NCBI RefSeq assembly: GCF_030704535.1
Contig: NC_081820.1
Location: 26,269,001-26,333,000 of the forward strand
Direction of reading: 5' to 3'
Origin: Vitis vinifera
Taxonomy: Eukaryota > Streptophyta > Magnoliopsida > Vitales > Vitaceae
DNA: 64,000 bases
Under the pieces are notes generated by a model. That model ran no database searches. It had not been told where the DNA came from and saw nothing but the letters and a program-made list of their open reading frames with translations. Made by a program: the position numbers and the translations under genes. Below are positions 45,319 to 58,000 of this stretch, in pieces; the first letter of the stretch is position 1, and each line of letters begins with the position of its first letter.

Positions 45319-46091
45319 AAACTACTTTTATTTTACGAAAATTATTTTTGATAAAATTAAAATAACATAATGTAAGCATAAATTTCCTTGGGAGATTTGT
45401 TGAAGTATCAGTTTTTGTAGTGGGGCTGAGATTCATGCTCTTGGAGACCTTTGGCATGTTGATTGATTCTTGATGAATAATCAGTTTTTAATTTCCATGT
45501 TTTCAGTTTTTTTTTTTCCCTTGCAATTAGTCAATTTTATTTTCCTGGGAAAAAAGAAGAAAATCTTTAATTGAACTACATATTCATCCATGGGTATTCA
45601 TGTCTTTCCTGTTTGATGCATGCATGATGGTCTGTATGCATGAGATTTAAAAATGCATGTGCCATGCAAGTTAGACAACATAATGACTCTTAAAGCCCAA
45701 ACATGAATCTGATTTGTCCAGGGCCCAGCCCAATATTCAGCCCAGGAAGGCTGACCCAGTACTTGGTCCATGCAAATGCCCAATCTCAAAAAGCTGGGAA
45801 GAAAATCTAAGAAAATAGAAAATGAGGTTAATATATTGAGAAGGATGTTGGAATCAATATATACACAAATGCCTGGAGACCAATCTATAGCTTTTATTAA
45901 AGCTTGAAAGATTATGAGAACAAAATGAAAGATAAAATACAGGCTCATTGTAGAGAGGAAAAGGAAAGAAGAAAGAAGAAAGCAGAATTAGCAAGACGAC
46001 TGTGTATTAACTCCTTGGGAGAAGGCGATGATAGGGGGTTAGCGTTCCTTGCGGAGAAACAATGGAGTGTTGTGTGTGTATATGTAAATAC
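45319..46091. other. 3' flanks of gene E and of the ATX-type gene; RY-motif cluster
   Basis: Convergent 3' ends. 45611-45670 has several CATGCA/TGCATG (RY) motifs: TGATGCATGCATGATGG, GTATGCATGAG, AATGCATGTGCCATGCAAG. RY elements are bound by some plant B3 proteins (ABI3/LEC2/VAL class). A role here is not shown. No further gene. Confidence 0.4.
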
Positions 46092-49000
46092 CTAATTCAT
46101 GAATTTTCTGCAGTTTGGAGCTTTACACAAACAGGGGACCTTGCATTCGTCCGGCTCATCGGGATCAAACAAGTAGTCATACCTGCAAACACAACACCAT
46201 ACATAGTTTATCACAACACTCTAAACATGTAGTGGCCGGTGTATGTTTTCTTTTATCTGAAGTCTGAATTTGTTTGAAATCTAAACAAGAATTGAGAAAA
46301 ATGTCACCCAAGATTCAAATTTGCTTTTTGTGTTCAAACAAAATATCTGCAAAAGGACTTCAAAACATACCATTTTTCTCTTGTTTAATTGTCTATGAAA
46401 ATTCCATTAAATGACACAAAGCACATGCACTGAGAGAGAGAGAGAGAGACAGAGATAGATGCATACGTTAGCTCATCGCCAGCAGCGACATTGGTCTTAG
46501 CAATAAGAACAATCCTGCTCTCATCGTCACCCACACTCATGATCCTTGCATAGCAGTTGGGGGCACACTGTTTCATAGAAATATAATTTGGATTAATGAA
46601 AAATGCATATAAATTAAAGCAATAAGGCAGATTCAGTTTAAGTCTGGGGAATCATTTGTTGTATTATTTTTTCAACTGTCAAGCTGCCAGGAAATGTTCA
46701 GGTAGTTGGAACTATTGGAGGAGGGGCACAAACCTAAACGAAAAACTATCTGATGCGGATAAGAATGACTTACCGAGTGGTTGATTAGGCGGGCAATGTT
46801 TCCTTTATCTGTAGCATCGACTACCACTTCTTCACTGATCTTAAAGAGCTGCAAACACAACAATATCAATTTATTTTAATGCTCTCAAGAAAGATGAGGA
46901 AATGTAAAAGTTTTGGTTGTTTTTGGTGGTCTTTTTAGAACACAAAGAAAGAGAAAGATTCTCACATAGCAGTCTTTTCCTTCTAATCGGTAGCGCACCT
47001 CCCTCATATCTGCAATACTGCGCCTCACTTGTTCACCTCGATATTCAAGAACCTATAGACAAACACACATTGGTTTAAAAATTTATTTTTAACTCAGCTC
47101 ATTTCCAAAGATCCGGCCCAGGAAAATCCTTAAAAGAGAAAGAAACTAAAATTGAATCAGAAACAAGGGCATGTATCCACAAGCAGTAGTAATCACTAGA
47201 AACTGTTTTGCTAAGAGTATGTGTACAGAAAAAAGGAGCATAAATGACTACAACATTATCTTAAATGGAACAGGCAAGCATCAACACGTTTGAGAGCTCC
47301 TTTGAAATAGAATGGTTTATTATCTTTTAAATTGGATTTGACATGAGTCAATAGTGTCTTTAATACTGTTCTAGATTAGTTTACTTTACATTTTTAAGAC
47401 CATTTTCTAGATTCATGAAATGACCGGTATCATTTTTTGTTTCTGACCATCATTTGAAACAAAGTGCATCAAGTTTATAGAGGCTCCATGAGGCTAATGA
47501 ACTCGAGAATCATTCCTTAACCTTCAGGGGGTAAAAAAGAAACAAAGAAATTTCCTTAGAAACTCTGTAATTTGAACTTTTTAGAGTATGTACCATATCT
47601 CCTTCTTGAATAGCTTGTCGTGCAAAGAGGCCCCAGCCATGTATTCCAGATCTACCAAAGCAAACCCTATCATTTTCAGTCCTCTGGAGTCGTGTATGAA
47701 TGCATACAAAAAAAAAAAAAAATCGTCAATCCAAGAAGTTGATAGGAGGATAATTGCTGAACAGAAATGATGAAAATTTACCTGCAAGTGGTAAAGCCGT
47801 TCCCTGAAAGTAGAAAAATTTTTAGGCTCTTCCACTTCCTGTTTGAAGAAAAGAAAAAACCACACGTCACCCTTATAGTGATTTCTATTTGATTGAATGG
47901 AGGAAAGGACAATGGATTAGATGTGGTATAACAAAGAGAAGGAATTTACTCTGAATATATTCAAGCTTTCTATTGCACTCAAAGAATGATGGAAGGGGCC
48001 CTTGACTTGGTGGGCAATGGCTTCTTCTACTGTCCTCTAGCAATCAGAAAAAGATACAAATGAGAAAATAAAGAGGCCCGTTTTATACCACAATGAAAAA
48101 TAATTCATTAAAAAATCACAACCAAACAAATAACTTATAATGGTTTTGAGGGAGCAGGAATTGTGACCATTACAGTTATTTTTAACATGGAAGAAAACAC
48201 AAATGAACTTTACCGAGTAAAGGTGTATATATAAATATCAAATTGAAATATGAATGGCATAACTAATAGCTCTTTTCTCATTACTGAATAATTAATGAAG
48301 CATTCAATGAAGGGCTTCGGTCAAAGGAGGTAAAGGATCAAACAGTTCAATATGCTTGAACTATTGGAATAAGTGGTATCCAATTTATCACCAGCAGACA
48401 AGGACATGCACAAAATTGATAGAAAAGTCTTAGTTCAGAACTTCTAAAAAGAGCATGTGATATAAAATTGGAGAAAAATGAGAAAGGGGCAACAAAATAG
48501 GATTGATTCAATTGAAGAATTGGTGCAGGGCCAGCATATGTAACTATTTAGATGCAAGAGTGGGCTAACAATGAAAGAACCTAGCAAACTGCAAGAGACG
48601 AGGAAATATATAACTTTCATTTGAGGTACCTTAGTGTTTGATTTTGATCTTCTAAAAATCCGGCACCTTGCAGCAGAGAAGGGCTCAAACTCGTCAGTTT
48701 CCACTGTAGGAATCTGTTGAAGTTCTATCCTGTTGGATGAAATTAACCTTGAACCGGACTTCTTCTTATTTTGGATGAGGCTTTTGGTAGAGAAAACCCC
48801 TAGGGGAGTTTGAATGATTAAAACAGTATCAGGATTTGGAGCCCTGCACCAGAAACAAAACCATGAACAGAAAATCTTGATTAGGTTGTGAAAAACACAA
48901 GGTAGAGTTGAATCAGCACATGAACCCATCACATCCAACATGTTAGGGTGTCATGTGCATGTGCACGTGTGAGTGTGAGAAAGCTATATTTTCTCACTCA

Positions 49001-52000
49001 CACATGTAAGGATTCAATACCTGTGATAAGCACAATATGAAACCATCTTTGTTATCTGTCTGCCATTTTTCACCAAGCTGTGCAACTGCAATTAGAAGGC
49101 ATGAAGAAAATGCAATCACTGATCAGCAGAACAATCATCGCCTTGACTCAGAATAAAAGTTTCAACAAGCTATGCAGAGTTCTCTAAACCTAAAATGTAA
49201 AAGAACATAAACCCAAAGGCCAGATTTGCATACTGGGTGCTGATATTCCTATCATATGATGACATATGGACACTTGATAAACTTCCATTAAATGCTCATG
49301 GAGTAGCATATGAAAGACTTGGGGAATCAGAATGTGTGTGCCTATACACATCACTGCCAAGCTTCAAGATGCAAATAGAAACAATGTTCCAAATATACTT
49401 GTGGAAAGCTTCAGTTCTTACAGATAGATCAACGATATGATGGGGAAAAATAAAAAATAAAAAAATAAGGCAGAAATCTGCAGGAGAATCTACCCAAAGT
49501 ATTGGATACAAACAGAGAAGGAAACTATAAGCAAGAATACATAGTAACACCAATAACACCACCAAAGCCTTACAAGCTTCGTTACCAAGGATTGACATGC
49601 CTTTTCAAGTTTTTCCTTTTTCCCATCAATTCCAGAACTTTCACCAAAATGTACCCCGGGTTCACAAAATATGATCAAATAAAGGGATAGAAAAGTATGA
49701 CGACAAAAAGGAATGCGGCAACTCTGAATTCAAGACACTTCTTTTTGAGATGAAGTACTCTTTAAACTACAGTACTTTAAACCAAAAATGTTATTACAAA
49801 TAGACAGCAATGAGCATCTCACCTCCATACGATACCCCGCCCTTGATGCACACATTGCATGGTAGTAAGTAGAACACTTGCAACACTGTGTGCATGAACC
49901 ATGTATTTGCTTACAGATTACGCAAATCTGAATTTCATGAAAACAAGGCAAACTCAGATCACATCAGCTGAAGATTCATGTGCAAGAAAACCAACTCAAT
50001 ATTAAACATCATGCTAACATTTTCAAACTAGAATGAGATTAACTAAACCAGATTCACAATTGCTCACATGATGCATTCTTAGATAATCTTTTCAACTTTT
50101 CCATTGGCATAATTCTACATTGCTTAAATAGATAAAAGAGAAATTCACTCTTCAGCTTTAAACAAGAGTCCCCCTTCACATTTTTTTATGGATGAGCATT
50201 GTCATCATTTCCTATTGAAACTAATGATAAACCATATTCATAAATATTTGATTTATATCCTAATGAAAGAAGATCAAGATAATATTACAGTATCATACTT
50301 TAAAATATAAACTAATAATAATAGTAATAAATTAAAGATTGCAATCCCCAAGAGATACCTAAGGTTCTCGCAATAACTTCCATTTTTTTAGGTAATTTGA
50401 AATAAAGAATAAAGAATGGGGAGAAACATGCCAAGATTTTCCCCTACAAAGCAGATGAATAAGAACACGTGTGAAGCAGTTGTGACTAGCAGCTAAAACA
50501 GTTGCTTTACCTTTATAAAAGAATTTGATGGAATGCTCAAGATGCCAACAGCAGGCTCCATCTTTTCATCACTTGAGAAAGAAACTTCAGGTTGAAACCA
50601 AGCACAAGTGACATGAACCCATAATGTCTCAATATCAGTTGGCTTTAGAGCACCACCTAAGAGAAAGAAATTTAACCACAAAAAAAATCAAAGAATGTTC
50701 TTCGTTGTCAGTAACTAAAGTCTCCAAACCAAAGGAAACTCCTGAAAGAAATTCTGGAACTAAGTTATACACATCTTTAAAGGGAAGAAAGCAAAGAGAC
50801 TATGTAACTTTGATGTTGAAGTAACATCTATATTAGTTAGGATCAACCTAAAAACAATGGAGATTTTACATAGGGAGGGTAAAAAAGGGAAAATGCCAAA
50901 ACTTCTTGACATGACACCACCAAACAAAGCATCCTTTCCCGGGCATTGTTAAGAAAGAAAACATTATTCATTATAAAACTGCATAAATATAAATGACAAG
51001 CAAGTCAAGGTTTAACATTTCTATAACTTGAGATTCCTCTCAATCTTGGGAACATACCTTTTACAGGACAAAGGCAACACTCCCGCTCAACATCAGGTGT
51101 TTCACATGCTCTGCAAACCCATGAAGTGAAATCCCGAACATTTCTTGCCCCATAACACTCTTGATGGACGGCTATTTGACATCTGGTATAGAAATTAAAA
51201 AAAAAAAAGTAATATAATTCATTTAGTGTTATTGGAGTACTCAAAAAGTAAAATCTCCAGGCAACAAAAAAAATTCTTTGGTTTAACAGCTACATGGGCA
51301 GAAGATTGAAGCAATAATAAGAGAGGAGAGTCTGATACATAGACTCTCATTCAGCATTCATCATTCATAATACAATGCAACACATTACCTATCAAATAAT
51401 AATAATAATACAATGCAGAACATGGGTGTGAAAGCAGAAGACTTGGAGTAAGTACAATATTGCATGGGTTCCACCAAAGAGATATAAAATGTGAAAGATT
51501 ATCAATAACCTAAAACCATAGTCATTAACTCGTAAAATATATCATGTATTATTTTTCCACTTTTTTGTATCATGTATTGTAAATTTTTTTATATAATGAA
51601 AAATAAATAAATAAAAAACATGCATAAATATACTTATCTATTGGAAGATGAACTATAGAGTAATATATATATATATATATATATCCCCAATGGGACTTGA
51701 ACTTGGAACCTCCCACAAACAACCCCCCCCAACCCTTTACCACTTGAGTCAAGCCTCAAGGGCAACCATAATGTGATATATATTCAATTTTATCATAAAA
51801 TCTATAAAAATAAACATTTTGGTTAGATATGATTTTTATTTCCAAATTATAACATAGCATATGTACTTACATGTGTTCTAACTTTTCATGTTTGTCATCA
51901 CTCTTTCTCTACCAAGAAAAGAAAAATTCAAAACAATAATAATAGTAATAATATATTGAGTAAAATATTTTGTTCATCAATTAACATTATTTTCAATGTC

Positions 52001-55000
52001 CATATTCTAATTATTCAAATAAAAATTCCGCAATATTTATTGTTAGAATATATTTACTTAACTTCCAATATTGTCTTTGACAACAAGAATATAATTTTTT
52101 TTATGTAGGATTATTTAAACTATTTCACTCCCTTTTATGATAGATTTTTAACCTTTTTGTACATTTTAAACAATTAATATACCAACGTTTTTAAAAAATT
52201 AAATTAAATTTTATTTTTCTTAAAAATTATGAAAAATAGTTGAAGTTGAAGTTGGATGTATTATTGTATCGTAGTACTGTATATCATATCATGTATCATA
52301 TAAATATCATAAGAGTACAATTATAAGCAAAGTTTGAAATATCGGTAAATACAGATATATCGGTATTTAGATTTTATAGATATATCGAAAACATCAAAGA
52401 AATATCAATGGATATTTTGACAAAAATATCAGTGAAGTGAAAATTATTCAAAATTCATGGGAATGCTTGAAAAAAACTCTAAAAAATTATAAAATAAGCA
52501 AAAATATATTTTTAAAGTTATTTTATAAGTATAATTGATATAAGTACTATTAATAGTAATATTTATCAAATTTTTATAAAAAATTAGTTTAAATTCTTTT
52601 AATATATTTATATTAAAAATTTTAAAAATACTTTTATTAAAACATGTTTTATTACATTTTAAATAAAAAATTAAATTGATTTATATAAAATATTTTATTT
52701 GAAATTTAATTTCTAAAATATTATTACAAATATGTGGTGACAAATTTTTTCTATTAATATTAATTTATTTAAATAATTAAAATTATTAATAATTTATCTT
52801 ATCAAATTAATTTTAATTTATAAAATATTACGACTTCATTAAAAAATTTTATATTGTAGCAAATTTTGAGTATAATTATGTTTTAAATATTTTAAAATAA
52901 AAACATTTAAAATTAAATGGATAAATAAATAAATAAAATTAAGAGTAAAGTGATAGTAAATTTTTAAAATAAAATATAAAAAGATATATTAAATTTAAAA
53001 TAAAAGATGTATTAAAAATAAATAATTTAAAAGTTGATAAATTAAAAAAAAAAAAAAAACTTTCAAAAAATCGACGATTTTTTGTCGATTTTTTTCGCCG
53101 ATATTTCGGCGATTTTGCCAAAATTTTAGCCAATTGATAATCGGTACCCGATATTGTTTCGGACCCCGTCGATATCCGATATTTCGCTGATATTTTGGCC
53201 AAAAAAACCGACATTTCAATCCTTGCTTATAAGAAATTAAATATTTCAATGCATATCAATTTCCATTAAAAATGTATTGTATCATTGTTTCACATCTTGT
53301 ATTATAAGTTTTTAACAACTATGCTTGAAGCCATCTAATCCACTATGTTATTTACCTCATTGAAGTTTTGAGAGCTGCCACTATTGTAAACAAGCTGGAG
53401 GTTAGGACTCTGTCCAACTCACCCCTGCTAGGACATACTTGAAGGGACCAGTAGCGGGAAGCAGGAAGACTGTCAACATGCTAGGAACATGTACACAGCA
53501 CACAATCCAAAATTACGAGATTGCAATACCTCTATACCCTAATAAACTCATTGGACGCTTACAATGATTATCCCAAGTCATTGTGCTTCTGCAATATGTT
53601 CAGTTATTGTGCTGAAGGACCATTATGAAACTAGCTACTCAGACACAAGATAATCTAAATTGACAATACCTGTTGCATATAATAATTTTGTTGTAGTCCC
53701 AATCTTCAACCCATCTACATACAGCACATCGTTCTGTTGTCCACCTAGCATGAACAGGCTCATATTTTTCTGTCACAACGGAAGTAGGAATGCAATCAGT
53801 TGATTCATCGGTGACAGCAGCTTCTAAAGTATCTCTGCTGCAAATGCAGCTAAAAGAACCATCATGTCCAATATTAAAAATGCATAATAAAAGACCTATA
53901 CCTTGCAAAAAAGTAAGCAACTTCTGTCTTCGTTCTCTTATAGAAGGTCGTTTAGGAGGGTTAACAGCAAGAAAACTATTATCATGATACTCTGCAACCT
54001 GCAGCATCTGCACAGTCAAATAAGATTGTATTGGAAATCACATATGTACGATGCCATATATTGAAAATCAGTACAATTTCGGCTATATGCAATCATAGTA
54101 GAAGAAAATACACAAGAAACAAAAAATGTACTTATTCAGCAAGTTCTCCCATATCAAGAAGACGGAAATTCATATCAACCATAAGAGTACAAAAGAATAT
54201 GAGAGAGAATATCTCTGCATGAAAACAGAAACCCTAACCGATAAAATTACACAAAATACCCCAATAATTTATCCTTGCCCCTTAGGCCTAGAAGTTCAAT
54301 TAATATGAGAATGCAAGATTCCTAGTAAGGGGGGTTGAGGTAAGAGAGAAGAGTATGAAACATTTCCCTAATCACTAAGATAATCACTTATAATTTGTAA
54401 TGAACAAAAAAAATGAAATATGCCATATGCTTATCAAAAAAAGAAAGGAAAAGATGAACTGTTCACCCAACAGTTTCCAGTCCCCCACAGGCAGCTCGAC
54501 TGAAAGATGCTCCAATTCCCATATGAGAGGTCTCAGGTTCGAGCACTAAGCTCTACCAAATACATGGTTCTAGGGCAAGGGGTTGTGCATCCAAAATTTT
54601 CCCCATCCTTCAAAGCAGCCTAGAGGATTTCCATCTTATTGGGGGAAAAAATCTCTCAACAGTTTCATCTAAAACCTAGTGGTTCCCCATTCCTCTTGAA
54701 TCAACATTAGACTTCATGTAGCTACATCCAAGACTAAGCCTTTACCAAGATAATAGCGTCTCCAATTATGTTTGCAACAGAACTTGATATGGGGAAGACA
54801 TTTGCAAATGCTGATGGAGAAGTTAAAAATTAGGACATCAAAATAAAATAAATAAATAAATAAAAAAAGAAAGAAAGAAAAGTCTGAGGCTTAATAAGAA
54901 ACATTGTCAAAAGGGGGGAGTTTTTTTTTTCCCTTGAGTTTCAAGTTTTTGAAAAAAATGATAAAAAGATGTTATGAATATTAGTTACTAATATACAAAG

Positions 55001-58000
55001 CTACTCTTCTCCATAAAAGAAATGCATTTAAGCATACTGAGACAGACTACAGGGGATAATAAAATTAGCAATAAAAAAATTAGTGTAACACGAACCCATT
55101 GCTCCAATGACAACATGGAACCTTTTACCCTAACACTTGTCTTCCAATTTTTCCCTTTGGAACCTGTGTGACGCTCCCATTCAGTAAGTGATTGCTTTTC
55201 CATCCCGCATGACCCACACTTGCACACAACTCTGAAAAGAAAAGAAAATATGAAGTTAATGGAAGCTCATTGATCAATCTTATTTGAACAATAACATATG
55301 TGTATATAAACATACAAGAGAAAGAAATAGAAGCAATTATCTATTTCTATGATCCATGTCTAAATGTAATCATTGCTAAATTAACTATTTTAGCCAAAAA
55401 TAATTCTCAAATTATCCCCAAATTTCTCATATAGCTAAATCATCAATTTCAAACCACTTGCCAAAATTCATAGAAAAAATGTAGACTCAGTTCTAAAGCA
55501 ATGACAGTATTCTTTACAAAGTTACAAACATGCACTGGTATTCTCAATTTCCACTCTGCCAAAATTCATAATAAAGAAATGTAGTCTAAGTTCTAAAGCA
55601 ATAACAGTATTCTCAATTTCTTTCCTGAATTGTCTGCCAAATATCCTAGAATCCAGATACTTTCAGACTCCAAAAGCAAACCTCACATTCCTGAAAATAA
55701 CTATGAAAGCACCACAAGGGACTATTATAAGCCAAATTAAAGGTGATTCCAAGAAAAGAGCAAAAGTAGATTTATATTAATTAATGTAATATTTTTCAAC
55801 TATGACACAAAAAAAAAAAAGAAAAAGAAAAACTCCCTAGTTATTATGTCAATAAAATTTGACAGCCATATTACGGAAAAAAAAAAAAGTATCCCCTCCA
55901 AAATAGATTTTTCTTTTCTTTTTTAAAATGGTTTCCTCCAATGTGGATTCTATATCCAACTAATTAATAAGGAGCTCTGCATAACTAGGTCAGTTAATGT
56001 GAAACCCCCATGTCAAATTGCAGGTCTTAGTTTCATTAATTCCAATAACAAGGCAACAAGTATCACCATCAAAAGTTTTAAGGGGTGGGGGGATGACCAG
56101 ATCCCCATTTGGATTGGGAATTAACGCATGCTTGCAACAGAGATTCCAATTGCTAAATTCTTGTGGAATAGATTCTTGGATTTTCCATTTGGCAATAGCC
56201 CGCTGTAACAAATAGAATATCTAATTACAAAATAAGTAGTCAAGCTCATTCTTTTATGGTCAACATTTTCTGTGGGTTCATGGAATCAAATCAGGAACCC
56301 TCCGCCCCCATCTCAAATTTTGCCACCTGAGGCCCCAGGGCCACAAAACAAGTGTATGGCATCAGGAGATGTTGCAAATCCCAAACCCATGTAACCAATG
56401 AACAAGGCAAAATAAGAAAGAACAGGAGGAACTTATATAAGAATCCGTTTGCATATGTTGGCTTGCTGAAGGACATATTAAACCCTTGGGGTAAGGAGGA
56501 TTAACTAAATACATCAGCATGTTGGATTCAGAAATACGTGTACAAGCTCAATCAGGTTATGAGATGATGAGACTATGACTTCAAACTTAATCAGCACATT
56601 CTCTTTCAGATTTGAGCACAGGCTTATGTTCAGAAATAAGATCAACATGCTAGCTAAGCATTTAACACTATCCAGTGATGGTAAAAAGCTCCCTCCATCA
56701 AAACATAAATGAGGGGAAAAATGAAATAAAGCTCAATAGAGTGGAAAAAAAAATTATTTCTTTCCTATGAAAAATTGCAGCCTACACAATTTTTTTTTTT
56801 TTTTTTGATAGGTAAATAAGTAATGTATTAAAAAGCAAGGAGATATAGCCTACACAAAATTATTGATGCTTACAAATGAATGCTTGGGAAATATATGCCT
56901 TCCACACCCGAGCAAGTAACTGTAACCTTGTTAGGCAGCACTAATTGACTGTTGTTTTTGTTGCATCTGTATTGAAAATTCTACCATTGTTAAACATCCA
57001 ATACGCATTTGAATGCTACATAGCTGGCAAATGAACTAGTAATAGAAAGCAAAAAAATGAATAGATAAATAAGGAAAGGCAAAAAAGGGAGATAGAAAAA
57101 GACTTACTTGACTTTAGGCTGCCATCTTTCTGAATCTGACAATTCAAAATTAAACTTTGCTTTGCAAGCAGGGCAGTAATAATCAGTAGCCCCAAGATTC
57201 TAAAAAAGGAAATAACTCAGTCAGAGAAGTCTACAATTTTTTCCTTCATGCACTTAAAAATGATAAGTGGTTGTGGTAAAAAAAACAAAAGAATAATGTT
57301 TGGAGATGGAACTGTGATGAGCCAACCTTGAAAAGTTTACTGGAAATTTTACCACACTCTGCATGCACCCAAACTTTGCAACCATCACAGCGCACCTGAT
57401 TCATTGTTGGAATCCAACAATAGATTAATTAGACAACATTAGCTAACTCTAAACAGAAAAAATAATCGCAATCTCTAGTTGGATTGTCAGACTCCCACCC
57501 AAGTCCCACTGTCTGATTGATTCTGCATCTTCTTGCATATGCCACAATACTGTTTGGATTTTAACAACTGCAACAAGAATTCATATATTCATTAACAATA
57601 CAGAATATCCAGAATAGAGAGCTTATGAAAAGAAAACCACCGCAAAAAGCAACTAGTACAGACCCTATCACAGGTTTTACATAGAAAACGGCCTTTAGGA
57701 GTCAAAACTTTCATTTTCTTTGTACTTTTAAGAGGAATTCTCAAGCCGCAGCCATCACAAGACCATGTGTCCTTCTTCCTAAATACATCCTGCAGAGAGA
57801 AACTACATTGGATGAAAACTAAAGGTTGAGAGAACCAATTTCACAACAACAGAAAAAAGATCAATAAAAAAAAAAACCTTTACTTTTAATCCACAAGTTA
57901 AAACCACAATGTTATAGAAAGGCCCATCATCATGCCCAGTATCCATTACTAAACTTAGTTCTACAAATGTCGTCTCATAGTTAATACTTTTGGGAAGGTT

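Larger units (their letters stand above)
51515..53325 (+). repeat. 0.9-kb repeat, second copy, with two nested insertions
   Basis: Colinear with 18411-19325 in the same orientation. It is split by a SINE-like piece (51683-51773) and by a hAT-like element (52328-53225). It lies in the intron between ATX exons 10 and 11. Confidence 0.7.

Noticed and set aside
45904..46095. Basic 63-codon plus-strand frame (EEKERRKKKAELARR)
   Set aside because: It overlaps the ATX 3' UTR, begins in simple purine-rich sequence, and has no homologue I recognise.
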